From: CAIJXJ01 sp964445115
GTDB lineage: Bacteria; Pseudomonadota; Gammaproteobacteria; Burkholderiales; Methylophilaceae
NCBI GenBank assembly: GCA_964445115.1
Contig: CAYUJU010000001.1
Span: 186,001 to 250,000 of the forward strand
Length of the DNA stretch: 64,000 bases
Direction: 5' to 3'
The position numbers were made by a program, and so were the translations under genes. Numbering within the stretch: position 1 is the stretch's first letter; every line of letters begins with the position of its first letter. Below the pieces are notes generated by a model. The model saw nothing but the letters and a program-made list of their open reading frames with translations. It made no database searches and was not told the origin of the DNA. Of this stretch, positions 42,901 to 51,650 are shown piece by piece.

Positions 42901-43010
42901 TCGATGGGCAAATTCTGCACAGCGACCCACCCTGCGATCATTACGACCGCAGAAGCAATCAGCACGAACATGCGCTGCTGCAGCGCAAAGGAAATCAGGC
43001 GGTCCAGCAT
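39918..43010 (-). CDS. Heavy-metal efflux RND transporter, CzcA family (pump 2)
   Basis: The 1030-residue RND pump begins MLDRLISFALQQRMFVLI and has the PIEAFPDVEDVHVGI segment of the family. Its helix-4 signature is DFGIIIDSAVVLVEAL, with acidic residues D393, D399 and E406. That is the CzcA pattern with Gly to Ser and Asn to Ala changes, and clearly different from pump 1. It is therefore not a recent duplicate. The metal is uncertain, most likely a divalent cation. It directly follows its adaptor (TAA then ATG). Confidence 0.9.
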   Translation of the reverse strand: MLDRLISFALQQRMFVLIASAVVMIAGWVAVQNLPIEAFPDVEDVHVGIVTQAPGLAPEEVERAVTLPIERAVSGVPHLAQKRSVSITGLSVVTLTFTDKTDDYFARQQVLERLSNADLPQGYQPTLAPLSTAVGEVYRYIVDAPKDMPLSEIRAIQDWDIQPVLRNVPGVADLVSYGGAVREYQVLLDPYLLKKFGVSIDQVETSLAKASTNVGGGLMPRGEEAMVVRGIGLFGKLDDIAQTVVTSRQGKPVLVGDLGVVKIGERPRSGMIAFNDRDDVVQGVAIMSKGQNAAKVVEGLREQVERINARLPQGVRIKPYYERTTLVQHTVHTVTENLVVGALLVVSILMIFLRNWRAALIVASVIPLSLLFAFILMDARGMSANLISLGSVDFGIIIDSAVVLVEALMVKLALGAHDGNPVHSGYGWRIHTLKQTAVAMGHPILFSKVIIILAFLPIFTFQRVEGRIFSPMAFTLSFALLGAILLTLTLVPALLSFTMRREDMAEKHSPWMHALQERYRSILISLRPRWRPITVISVALLVLSLVLAPKLGTEFLPKLDEGNLWITMPLAPSTSLEKTKEIERQVRAILQTYPEVQNVVSQLGRPDDGTDPKGPNNMEILASLSPREAWRFADKEAMIEDMAAKIHEIPGVPTNFSQVIQDNVEEALSGVKGEISVKIFGPDLAVLEDKAQQVAEAIRSVRGASDVGAIPISGNSEVDINLRRTALARYGLTAGDVNATIRTALAGSAVNTFYENDRSFDLTLRLATPYRDAVDDIAELPVALPDGSTTIPLGELAEIDVRQGAYRIAREGISRIAAVKVNVLGRDQGSFVQEAMATVKARVGLPPGYSMVWGGQFENQQRAMKRLEVIVPLSLLMIFVLLFWAFKSVRSAFLVLMLIPFTLIGGLAGLALAGLHLSVSAAVGFIALAGISVQNGVIMVEEIKHLMQEGRAQLDAVMEGAASRLRPILMTALMAGLGLLPAALSHGIGSETQRPFAVVIVGGLITATFFTLLLLPLLYPYFSDERSSAS

Positions 43011-44117
43011 TTATTGACCCTCGGCCAGTTCGGCATTGATCAAAATCGCCCCAGAGGTCACTACACGCTCTCCTGCTTTCAGTCCCTGTGCAATCACCGC
43101 GTATTCGCGCGTCTGGTCCCCCAGCACAACACGGCGTTTCTGCAGCTTCCCTGGTGCTGTCTCCGCAAACACGAACGTGTAAAGACCTTCCGTGATCAAT
43201 GCACTGTTAGGTAGACGCAACACCTTGCGCTGGCTGTCGGACAGCGGCGTAATACGTGCGTACATTTCCGGCTTGAGCTTGCCCTGCTTGCTGTCGACCG
43301 AACATCTAACGGGAATGCGACGCGTGACGGGATCAAGCAAGGTGCCGATGCTGGTCACCTTACCGGTGAAGGTTTCGTCTGGATACGCATCCACCATCAG
43401 GTTGATCGCCTGTCCGATGTGGACTTTTCCAAGGTCTCGCTCGGGCAAGTCAATCACGGCCCAAAGCTGATTCGGGTCAGTAATGATGAAGAGCGGATTG
43501 GGCGCATCAGGCCGTATTTCCATCCCCGGATTGACCTGTCGGTCTACCACTACGCCAGATATCGGGCTTCGCACGGAATAACTCTCGCCGCTGCGGCTGC
43601 CGCCCAGGTTGTTAAGCCTTCCGCGCGCCCTCACGGCTTCGGCCTCGGATTGCGCAAGATCAGCAAGTCCCGCTTCCAGTTCTTTCTGGGCGATAACGCC
43701 ATGCGCATACAATTGCCGGCTGCGCTCCAGCGCGTGTTTCTTGTATCCCAAGTCGGCCTCTGCCTTGCGCACATCAGCCACCGCACTACCCAGTTCGGGA
43801 GAGTCCATCTGCATCAATATCTGACCTGCCTTGACGCGATCCCCCACTTTGCCATTGATCTTCACCGCACGCCCCTGCACTGGAGAATAGAGGCGCGCGG
43901 TATGGTCCTCATCCAGCGCGACACGACCATTGAGTGGCTCAGCAACAGCTTCAGGAACCTCCTCTACAGGCATCACTTTCAGCTTGGCCAATTGCGGCGA
44001 CCCAGGAGACAAGGTCAACGTATCGCGGCTTTGCGTCACAGGTTTTTTAGGGGTATCTGCAATAGAAGGCATACTGGCAACCAGCATGGCGGAGAGAACA
44101 AGACTCGTGATTTTCAT
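43011..44117 (-). CDS. RND periplasmic adaptor protein, CzcB type (pump 2)
   Basis: The 368-residue adaptor has a signal peptide (MKITSLVLSAMLVASMPSIA), a barrel-sandwich hybrid split around a coiled hairpin (KAEADLGYKKHALERSRQLY), and a beta-barrel domain (LWAVIDLPERDLGKVHIGQ). It links pump 2 to its outer-membrane channel. The ATG overlaps the channel stop (ATGA). I see no N-terminal metal-chaperone extension. Confidence 0.88.
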   Translation of the reverse strand: MKITSLVLSAMLVASMPSIADTPKKPVTQSRDTLTLSPGSPQLAKLKVMPVEEVPEAVAEPLNGRVALDEDHTARLYSPVQGRAVKINGKVGDRVKAGQILMQMDSPELGSAVADVRKAEADLGYKKHALERSRQLYAHGVIAQKELEAGLADLAQSEAEAVRARGRLNNLGGSRSGESYSVRSPISGVVVDRQVNPGMEIRPDAPNPLFIITDPNQLWAVIDLPERDLGKVHIGQAINLMVDAYPDETFTGKVTSIGTLLDPVTRRIPVRCSVDSKQGKLKPEMYARITPLSDSQRKVLRLPNSALITEGLYTFVFAETAPGKLQKRRVVLGDQTREYAVIAQGLKAGERVVTSGAILINAELAEGQ

Positions 44118-45379
44118 GGCATCGAAGCTTCCGGTGAAATTGCGGCACGCCAGGCGGCGTCGGCTTTAGCGTAATCGGCATGGGTCATGGCGGATTCGAT
44201 CTGCAACAGACGCAGGGTGCGCGTTGCATCAAGCAGATCCGTCACACCCGAGGCACCATGCTGGTAGGCGTACATCGCAGCATCAGCAGATTGTTGCGCA
44301 GCCCGCAGCACGGCATCGTCGAATCGCTTTGCGCGCTCGATCGCGGCAAGCCTGTCGGCCCGCGCACGCTGGATTTCTGCAAGCGCCTGGGCACGTACGC
44401 GTTCAAGGTCATCCAGGGCGGCATTGCGATTGACCTCAGCACGGGCGATTTCACCCTGATACTGGTAATTGGTAAATAACGGGATCGAAATACCCGCCCC
44501 CACACTGTTGTTCGCATCGGTAGGGAAATGTTCGTACTGGACACCAATGGTGACATCGCGTGTTTTCAACGATTCGGCGAGCTCACGCTGTTTTTCAGCC
44601 TGTCGAATCCTGGCGCGGGCCGCCTGCATATCAGCACGCTGTTCCAGCAAGGATTCATCCAGCGTTGGGTCATCCGTCATGACGGCGGGGAATGAATCGG
44701 ATGCCTGTAGCGAAGTGGCCCCCTCGTTCATGCCGATCATGTAAGCCAGGGTAAGTTGTGTCTTGTTCCGCTCGGATACTGCGGCGCGAAGATCATTCTG
44801 GGCTCTCAGCGCATCGACCTGAATCCGCGCAACGTCTGCAGCGGCAATATCCCCAGCCTTGAGTCTGAACTCGGCAGCCTGCAGATTGCGCTCAAACAGG
44901 TCCACCATCTCACGCTCAATGCGCTCTTTTTCCTGCGCCAGAACCAGATCGTAATAAACGCCGGACAGCGCGATCTCTTGCTGGCGCTGCAGTTCTCCGA
45001 GGTCGTGCCGGCCGGCTTCAATCGCCTCCTGAGATGCCGCCTCGCGAAGCGCACGCTTATTGCCTCGCTCGATCAACTGATCGTAGCGAACGATGGTATC
45101 GACACGTTTATCCCAAAGGCCAGGGCCGTTGCCCCCGCCCAGCCGCCAACTGGTCGAATTGAGTGAAAGCGTAGGATTAGGTGCCTGAGCTGCCGTCAGG
45201 GAATCAGCTTGCAGGCCTTCAACGACGCGCCGACCGGCCAGGAGTTCGCGGTTGTTTGCCTGCATCAGCGACCGCGCCTCTTGCAAGGTCAGGGTAGCGC
45301 CATGAGAAACAACGCCATCCGCCGCCTGCAGCGGACCGGCCAGGATCAGTGAAATGAGTAGAAACGAAATTCGGTACAT
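44114..45379 (-). CDS. TolC-family outer membrane efflux channel, CzcC type (pump 2)
   Basis: The chosen ATG at 45379 gives 421 residues with signal peptide MYRISFLLISLILAGPLQA. A GGAG ribosome site lies 8 nt upstream; a GTG at 45388 is less likely. Two OEP repeats with long coiled helices follow (LQRQQEIALSGVYYDLVLAQ, RLKAGDIAAADVARIQ). It starts the second tripartite operon, channel-adaptor-RND, and is preceded by a direct-repeat operator. Confidence 0.88.
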   Translation of the reverse strand: MYRISFLLISLILAGPLQAADGVVSHGATLTLQEARSLMQANNRELLAGRRVVEGLQADSLTAAQAPNPTLSLNSTSWRLGGGNGPGLWDKRVDTIVRYDQLIERGNKRALREAASQEAIEAGRHDLGELQRQQEIALSGVYYDLVLAQEKERIEREMVDLFERNLQAAEFRLKAGDIAAADVARIQVDALRAQNDLRAAVSERNKTQLTLAYMIGMNEGATSLQASDSFPAVMTDDPTLDESLLEQRADMQAARARIRQAEKQRELAESLKTRDVTIGVQYEHFPTDANNSVGAGISIPLFTNYQYQGEIARAEVNRNAALDDLERVRAQALAEIQRARADRLAAIERAKRFDDAVLRAAQQSADAAMYAYQHGASGVTDLLDATRTLRLLQIESAMTHADYAKADAAWRAAISPEASMP

Positions 45380-45422
45380 CCACGACACTCCGGATTGGGT
45401 GTCGCCAGTGTAGCCAGACAGT

Positions 45423-45439
45423 CTTACTCAAACCTTACA
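45423..45439 (-). promoter_or_regulatory. Direct-repeat operator and promoter before pump 2
   Basis: The minus strand reads TGTAAGGTTTGAGTAAG: half-sites GTAAG repeated at 11-bp period. A -10 TACACT (45412-45407) lies 17 nt downstream of AGGTTT, so the repeat overlaps a weak -35, as for an activator of the OmpR family. It resembles, but is not identical to, the box before pump 1. Confidence 0.5.
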
Positions 45440-45479
45440 GGTAGTGTTTTGCCGTTATGGCAGCAGTCTGGAAGCTATC

Positions 45480-46385
45480 TCATGCGAGCGCGAGAGTTGC
45501 CGCACCGATCATCCCGGCTTGGTCACCGGCTTGTGACAGCGTGATCTGCACTTTGCCGCGTAAGGCGGGGATCAGATCAGCATCGAGACGATGATCGAAT
45601 GCTGGCTGCATCAGCGACCAGGCAGCGCTCATGCCGCCGCCCACCACGACATGACCAACATCGACCACCTTGAGGATCTGCGCCAGTGCTTGCGCCAGCT
45701 TTTCCCCTGCCAGCGCGTAGGCCGCCAGCGCCTGCACATCGCCGGATTCCGCCACTTGGGCGATTTCATGGGCGACAAGCTGTTGACCGCTGGACTCGGC
45801 GTAGCTCAGGGCTACTCCGCTAGCGGAGGCATACTGTTCCATGCAGCCACGGTTGCCACAGCCGCACAGGCGTCCTCCGGGTTCCACAATCAGGTGACCG
45901 ACCTCCATCGCCACGCCGTGTTCCCCGGGAAACGCCCGCCCGTCGAGAATCAACCCACCGCCCACGCCAGTGCCCAACCCCAAATAAATGAGCCCATTGC
46001 CTTGGCGGCCATGGAGTTGATATTCGCCATAGGCGGCAACCAGCGCGTCATTTTCGACGATCACCGGGCAACCCAGTGCCTCACGCAAAGGCGTCGCCAG
46101 ATCGACGTCCAGCAGCCCTGGCAGGTTGGGTGATTGCGCCACACGGCCGGCCACGATGAAGCCGGGAAAACCGAGTCCAACAGCCGTGATCCCAGGATAA
46201 CGCGCACGCGCCGACGACAGCGCCTGCTGCAAGACAGAAACGATCTCCCGCAGCGCCGCCTCGGGCGGCGAGCGGCGACATATGCCGGAAAAATCGGCCT
46301 GCACGCGGAGCTCGTCCACCACACGCAGACCGTCAACCACACCGACCCGAAGATTGGTGCCGCCTACATCGACGCCGATACGCAT
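45480..46385 (-). CDS. ROK family sugar kinase (glucokinase/fructokinase-like)
   Basis: The 301-residue protein begins MRIGVDVGGTNLRVGVVDG (ATP-binding loop). It has the catalytic base D113 in ENDALVAAYGE and the ROK zinc site H164 with C174, C176 and C181 in CGCGNRGC. ROK kinases phosphorylate glucose, fructose, mannose or amino sugars at C6 or C1. Being beside glucan-processing genes, it may phosphorylate glucose released from glycogen or maltodextrin. There is no HTH, so it is not a ROK repressor. Confidence 0.87.
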   Translation of the reverse strand: MRIGVDVGGTNLRVGVVDGLRVVDELRVQADFSGICRRSPPEAALREIVSVLQQALSSARARYPGITAVGLGFPGFIVAGRVAQSPNLPGLLDVDLATPLREALGCPVIVENDALVAAYGEYQLHGRQGNGLIYLGLGTGVGGGLILDGRAFPGEHGVAMEVGHLIVEPGGRLCGCGNRGCMEQYASASGVALSYAESSGQQLVAHEIAQVAESGDVQALAAYALAGEKLAQALAQILKVVDVGHVVVGGGMSAAWSLMQPAFDHRLDADLIPALRGKVQITLSQAGDQAGMIGAATLALA

Positions 46386-46389
46386 TGGC

Positions 46390-48402
46390 TCAGCGCACTT
46401 CCAGTTGCAGGTCTACGCCTTTGCCGACGCCAGTCATGGCAAACGTCAGTTCCAGCGTCACCGCCTGCATGATCTTCTCGAAACCGGCCTCGGATTGGGA
46501 CACACTGAAGTGCGGCCAGGTATTGAGCACCGCCGGCACATTCGAACTCAGGCGCAGGCTGCCGCCCAGCACTTCGTCCTCAAGTACGAGTTCGCGCATC
46601 TCGTCGAGATGCAGCGGCTGGCCGAACCCACCCGGAATATCGTCGCCGATACGGAAGCGCCCGGCGGGACCATCGCAACTTGGCATGGCGAGGTTGATCT
46701 CGACGCGGAAAAGCCCGCTGTTCAATTTATCGAACCGATAGGACACCTGTAGCGCGTTGTCCTTGAGCGCAATCTTCTTGCTCACACTGCCGCGGCCAGC
46801 CTGTCCCTCGAACGACACGGAGGCAGAGCGCCCACCACTGGGGGCGCCGTAGGCCACTGGACAGAACGAAACCCCTTCCCGCTCGCCCCAGCTATCCCGG
46901 AACAGGGAGCGGGCGTGCGCGTCGGTCGCCAGGTCGGCGGCGACGATCTCATGTTTGGACACCATGCGTTCGTGCGGGTTGGCGATACCGCCGCTGTTGT
47001 GCCCGTGATCGTGCTGGGCATTGACGCGACGGTGGTAATGCTCGGTCTGCCGTGCCAGGGAATCGCCGAAATTGTGCGACAAGGCATAGGCATCGAATTC
47101 GCAGACCGACCCATCGCCATCCAGCTTGATCACAGCTTGCAGCGTACCGTTCTGCAGGAAGAGTTCATCATGGCCATCGATATCCAGATCGACCTGGCTG
47201 CGCGCGGGGCGTGGCTGCACCACGTCCAGCATCGCTTCCAGACGCACCATCGCGTTGTAGATCGCGCGGCGCAGGTGGGGCAGGTACAGGCCGCCAAACA
47301 AACCATGCCAGTAGGCGTCGTTGGCCTGCGCTTCGTACAGTTCATGCAGCATCGCCGGCGTCTTGAGCTTATCCGGCAACGCGTGATACCGCGCGGACAA
47401 GGCCAGCATGCGCTTGTGCATCCAGTTGGATTCAGGGAAACGCATGAAGAAATTGCGCCAGATACCGCCGCGCACGAATGGCTTGCTGGTTTCCCAGCGT
47501 CCCTCGCGCTTTTCACGATCCACCATGTCGCCGTAATGGTGGGCCGCCGGAACCGGCAGGGTCCATTCGTTCATCTCGCTGTAGGATGCTGTCGGCAGGT
47601 AGACCACCCCCTTGGTGCGGGACTGCGCGTGATAATCGCTGTAGCGCATCGGGTGGATGATGGAAGAATTCAGCACCCCCTCGATGAAGTCCTTGAGCCA
47701 GCCCTTCTCGTACACCCACTCGTAGGTCTCGGGCCAGATGCCGAATTTTTCGATATCGTCGAAATACACCGCAGCAGCCTGACCGGTGTCGTCCGCCAGG
47801 CTTTCCAGGTACCCCACCACCTCGTGTGCCGGCGAGAACGGCAGGCGATAACGCAGCGGCTCGGAAATCGGGAACAGATCCAGCTTCCGACCATCTTCCT
47901 CGGTGGTGTAAAACCCATTCAGTTCATGCGCCTGCTTGCCAGTGCACAGGAAATGGTAGTCATCCACCGTGACGTACTCAATGTCGGAGTCTCCCAGCGC
48001 CGGCACGACGGTAGATTCCCACACACGCTCCGTCAACCAGGCACCTTGAGGCTTTTGCCCCAATTTCTTGTGCAGATGATCGGACAACTTGGTGATCTGG
48101 CCTACGCGATCCCTGGCTGGGATGGCCGCCAGCACCGGCTCGGTATAACCGGCGCCGAACAATTCGGCCTGGCCACGCTTGACCATTTCCTTCAGCAACT
48201 GCATGTCCTGGGGATAGTGCTTGAGCATGTAGTCCAGCAGCCAGCCGCTGATATGGATGGCAAAACGAAAATCAGGGTATCGGTGCAACACCTGCAGGAA
48301 AGGGCCATAGCAACGCACATGGGCGTCGTCCAGCACGTGGGTGAAATTGCCGACCGGCTGATGGGCGTGAACGCCGAGGAGTAATGCAACCGACTTGGTC
48401 AT
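46390..48402 (-). CDS. GH57 4-alpha-glucanotransferase/alpha-amylase
   Basis: The 670-residue glycoside hydrolase of family 57 has the nucleophile E125 in LTERVWES and the acid/base Asp at 215/216 in VYFDDIEKFG. These align with the Thermococcus litoralis glucanotransferase catalytic residues. The N-terminal LGVHAHQPVGNF and C-terminal DUF1925/1926-type beta domains complete the family layout. The probable reaction moves maltodextrin units between glucans in the cytoplasm; no signal peptide is present. It sits between the ROK kinase and a second GH57 gene. Confidence 0.87.
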   Translation of the reverse strand: MTKSVALLLGVHAHQPVGNFTHVLDDAHVRCYGPFLQVLHRYPDFRFAIHISGWLLDYMLKHYPQDMQLLKEMVKRGQAELFGAGYTEPVLAAIPARDRVGQITKLSDHLHKKLGQKPQGAWLTERVWESTVVPALGDSDIEYVTVDDYHFLCTGKQAHELNGFYTTEEDGRKLDLFPISEPLRYRLPFSPAHEVVGYLESLADDTGQAAAVYFDDIEKFGIWPETYEWVYEKGWLKDFIEGVLNSSIIHPMRYSDYHAQSRTKGVVYLPTASYSEMNEWTLPVPAAHHYGDMVDREKREGRWETSKPFVRGGIWRNFFMRFPESNWMHKRMLALSARYHALPDKLKTPAMLHELYEAQANDAYWHGLFGGLYLPHLRRAIYNAMVRLEAMLDVVQPRPARSQVDLDIDGHDELFLQNGTLQAVIKLDGDGSVCEFDAYALSHNFGDSLARQTEHYHRRVNAQHDHGHNSGGIANPHERMVSKHEIVAADLATDAHARSLFRDSWGEREGVSFCPVAYGAPSGGRSASVSFEGQAGRGSVSKKIALKDNALQVSYRFDKLNSGLFRVEINLAMPSCDGPAGRFRIGDDIPGGFGQPLHLDEMRELVLEDEVLGGSLRLSSNVPAVLNTWPHFSVSQSEAGFEKIMQAVTLELTFAMTGVGKGVDLQLEVR

Positions 48403-48446
48403 GATGTATTCCCTTATTTACCTTGCCTTCTTGTTTTCCTTGAACG

Positions 48447-50210
48447 CTAGCCTTCGGATCCCCGGCGCATGGTGCCGCCACCCTCAGGGTCGCCCCCACC
48501 CATGCTGATCGGCTTATCGAGAATCTTGGGCACGGGCAGCTTGAGCAGGCGGTACAAATTCGCGAGGTTGCGTCGATACAGATGATCGAAACTCTGTACG
48601 CTCATGGCTGAGTTGTAATCGCCGAACCACCAGAACCAGTCGGACCCCTCGCAGTCGCCCAGTTGCTTTTCAGCCAGCAACTTCTCCGCCTCGTTGAGGC
48701 GTTTCCCGGACATGGCCAGGTCGTAGTTCTTCTTCGCCTCACACAACAGGTCCCACCCACGGTTCTTGTCCGGCGAACCGATCCAGGTGCTGAACGTGCC
48801 GTAAACCCAACTTCCGGCCGACACACTGGGCAAATTCTCCAGCGCGATGTTGGCGCCATGGAAGCTCTCCAGTTCCAGCAGTTCCTCGTCCCCAGCCACA
48901 TTCGAGCAATGCCTTACCACTTCGCTGAAGGTGGTCATCTCGATGTGATGATGACATGCCAGTGCCTGATACAGGTCGGACAGGAAGAAATAGGCGTTGT
49001 AGGGATAGTATTCCCAGGCGTTTTCACCATCGAGAATGATGCTGACCACTGGAGTCTCATCCGGATTGGTGATGTGCCAGATGTGTTCCAGTTCGCGCAC
49101 GAAGTCGTTCACGGCATCCGGCCCGTGCCATTTGGAATACTCGAAACCGATCTTGTCCGACAGCTTGTCGTCGCGGAAGAACGTGACGATCTCGTTGGCG
49201 CCATCGGTCACGCGATAGGGCTTGTAGAGGTAGTGCTGGCGTTCCGGCAGCAACACCCCATAAGCGTGCTGCAGACTGTTGGCCAGCACGCCCTCGCCGG
49301 TCGCTGCCCAGGTAAGGTTTTTCTCGGCCAGCAGCATCAACGCCGGGTGGGATACCCCGCCCTCTGCCGGCCACATGCCGCGCGGCGGCTCACCGAAACG
49401 ACGGAAATGGCTTTCGATGGCGCTGTCGATGTGCGCCTTGGCACGCTGCACGCCGCCCGGATATCGCGGGGCCTCCCGCAACGAAACCTCGTGCATGCTG
49501 TCACGCGCCGCGTTGAAATCCAGCAGCAGCGGCAGGATGGGGTGGTAATGCGGCGTGCTGGAAAGCTCGATACGCCCCTGCTCCTGCAGTTTGCGATAAC
49601 GCGGGATGATGTCGCTGATGAGGCGACCAATCAACTCGAACAATTCCAGACGGTCGCTGGCAAGGAACTGTCCGCCTTTGGCCATGAGGTGAGCGATCAG
49701 TTCTTCTTCACGGCGCACGCTTTCACCAGTCCACGCCAAGTGGTACCAGACCAGAAGGTCGAGCAGGTACTGGTCGGAAAGATATTCCAGGCTTTCCGCC
49801 CCGTAGGCCTCTGCCATCCGAAACATCTCTTGCAGATAGCGATACCGTGGAAACGGATCGATCATCTTGGTGTGGTTGCTCTTGAAGCAACTGTCGAGGA
49901 TCAAGGTACGCTGTTCCGGCGTCAGGCAAGTCTGGTCATCGATCAGGAACAGAGACAGCAGCGGGTCGCGCATCTTGCGCGTAGCAAACTGTTCGGTGTA
50001 GTCCTCGAGCTGGTCCAGCAGCACCGGGACGAAATTAAAGGTCGCTCTGGCATTGGGATTCTGCTCCAGATGGTAGGCCATGTCGGTGTAATCCTTGATG
50101 GCGTGCAGATAGGTCCAAGGCAAGACATATTCACCGGTGAGGTAATCCCGATAATCGGGCTGGTGCATATGCCAGTAGAGATTGACGTAAAGCTTGCGCG
50201 GGTGTGACAT
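48447..50210 (-). CDS. GH57 glycoside hydrolase of the amylopullulanase-like branch
   Basis: The ATG at 50210 gives 587 residues beginning MSHPRKLYVNLYWHMHQPDY; a TTG 17 codons upstream is less likely. GH57 marks are WHMHQPDYRD, HYHPILPLL, GMWPAEGGVS with the probable nucleophile E283, and ILDGENAWEYY with the probable acid/base D394. The branch cleaves alpha-1,4 (and sometimes alpha-1,6) glucans. No signal peptide is seen, so it acts inside the cell, probably on glycogen. It shares a strand with glgC and the other GH57. Confidence 0.85.
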   Translation of the reverse strand: MSHPRKLYVNLYWHMHQPDYRDYLTGEYVLPWTYLHAIKDYTDMAYHLEQNPNARATFNFVPVLLDQLEDYTEQFATRKMRDPLLSLFLIDDQTCLTPEQRTLILDSCFKSNHTKMIDPFPRYRYLQEMFRMAEAYGAESLEYLSDQYLLDLLVWYHLAWTGESVRREEELIAHLMAKGGQFLASDRLELFELIGRLISDIIPRYRKLQEQGRIELSSTPHYHPILPLLLDFNAARDSMHEVSLREAPRYPGGVQRAKAHIDSAIESHFRRFGEPPRGMWPAEGGVSHPALMLLAEKNLTWAATGEGVLANSLQHAYGVLLPERQHYLYKPYRVTDGANEIVTFFRDDKLSDKIGFEYSKWHGPDAVNDFVRELEHIWHITNPDETPVVSIILDGENAWEYYPYNAYFFLSDLYQALACHHHIEMTTFSEVVRHCSNVAGDEELLELESFHGANIALENLPSVSAGSWVYGTFSTWIGSPDKNRGWDLLCEAKKNYDLAMSGKRLNEAEKLLAEKQLGDCEGSDWFWWFGDYNSAMSVQSFDHLYRRNLANLYRLLKLPVPKILDKPISMGGGDPEGGGTMRRGSEG

Positions 50211-50283
50211 GGGATCGGGTACTTGCCAGGAGGGGTTGAATCCGAGGGCAGTTGTCGCCAACCGCCCTCATGCGGTGTCTTGA

Positions 50284-51569
50284 TTACCTTGCGTGGTGCA
50301 AATTCTGCCCAAGCATGTCGGGGGTCACCAGGGTGATGCCCTTCTCGGAGACGTGGAAGCGCTTGCGATCCTCCTCCAGATTCACGCCAATCTGCATCCC
50401 CTCAGGAACGATAGCCCCCTTGTCGATCACCGCGCGCTTGATCACGCAGTGGCGGCCGATCGTTACGTCCGGCAGGATCACCGAATCATCGATGCTGCTG
50501 AAGCTGTGGACGCGCACATTGGAAAACAGCACGGAGCGGCGCACGGACGAACCGCTAATGATGCAACCGCCAGAGATCAGCGAATCGACGGCGTTGCCGC
50601 GACGGTCGTCGGAGTCGAACACGAACTTGGCGGGCGGCAACTGGGCCTGATAGGTCCAGATCGGCCAGGTGGCATCGTACAGGTTCAGTTCCGGCGTCAC
50701 CTTGGTCAGCTCCATATTGGCTTCCCAGTAGGCGTCGATCGTCCCCACGTCACGCCAGTAGTGCTTGCCATCCGCGCTGTTGACGCAACTGTCGGAGAAG
50801 CGATGGGCAAACACGCGATACTTGCTGATCAGGTGTGGGATGATGTTCTGGCCGAAATCGTGTACGGAATCGGGATCGTCCGCATCACGGATCAACTGCT
50901 CGTACAGGAACGCGGCGTTGAACACATAGATACCCATGCTGGCCAGCGACTGCGTCGGGTCGCCCGGGATGCAATCCGGGTTGGCCGGCTTTTCCTTGAA
51001 CTGGATTACGCGGTCATGCTCGTCCACGCCCATCACGCCGAACGCCTTGGCATCTTCGATCGGCACGTTGAGGCAGGCCACGGTCATGTCGGCTTTGTTG
51101 CGCACGTGCGCCGCCAGCATCTGGCCGTAGTCCATCTTGTAGATGTGGTCGCCGGCCAGGATCAGGATGTACTCCGGCCCCATGTTGCGCAGGATGTCGA
51201 GATTCTGGAACACCGCGTCGGCCGTGCCCTTGTACCACTCTTCTTCCACGCGCTGCTGCGCCGGCAGCAGCTCGACGAATTCGTTGAATTCGCCGCGCAG
51301 AAAACCCCAGCCGCGCTGGATGTGCTGGATCAGGCTATGCGCCTTGTACTGGGTCACCACGCCAATGCGGCGGATCCCCGAATTCATGCAGTTGGACAGC
51401 GGAAAANNNNNNNNNNGATGCGGAACTTGCCGCCGAACGGCACGGCAGGCTTGGCCCGCCAGTTGGTCAGGTCCTTGAGGCGAGAACCCCGTCCACCAGA
51501 GAGAATGAGCGCTACGGTGTTTTTTGTGAGCGCGCTAACAAAACGGGAAGATGATAAATCCTGCTGCAT
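50284..51569 (-). CDS. glgC: Glucose-1-phosphate adenylyltransferase (interrupted by an N-run)
   Basis: GlgC makes ADP-glucose, the donor for glycogen synthesis. The N-terminus (51569; AGGAGAGG ribosome site) has the nucleotide loop LILSGGRGSRLKDLT and KPAVPFGGKFRI. After ten N (51407-51416) the protein resumes with NSGIRRIGVVTQYKAHSLIQ, GTADAVFQNLDI and the left-handed beta-helix C-terminus. The two parts are in different frames only because of the arbitrary N-run length. Homology predicts exactly 5 missing bases (restoring I-D before FPLSNC), giving 426 residues. It is divergent from glgB. Confidence 0.92.
51407..51416. other. Assembly gap (10 N) inside glgC
   Basis: Ten consecutive N mark a scaffold or masked join. 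The flanking codons read GGKFRI before and FPLSNC after; the conserved GlgC sequence between them needs 5 bases, not 10. Confidence 0.97.
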
Positions 51570-51650
51570 TTTTGCCTCTCCTGATTTATAGTCTGGCTTC
51601 TCGCTTAATCTTAGAGGCGGGCGCTTCCAAAGCCAAACAAATACCGCCCT

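Noticed and set aside
46915..48384. Long open frames (up to 489 codons) on the strand opposite to conserved genes, for example inside the GH57, hisS (10069-11178), ZIP (1601-2572) and second GH57 (48663-50207) genes
   Set aside because: They are antisense shadows typical of GC-rich DNA. Their translations have skewed composition, no recognisable domains and no good starts, whereas the opposite strand encodes well-conserved proteins with intact motifs.
51373..51386. Adjacent BamHI- and EcoRI-like sites (GGATCCCCGAATTC) next to the N-run, suggesting vector contamination
   Set aside because: The bases encode the conserved GlgC residues NSGIRR in frame, so they are genuine chromosomal sequence and the resemblance to a cloning site is chance.
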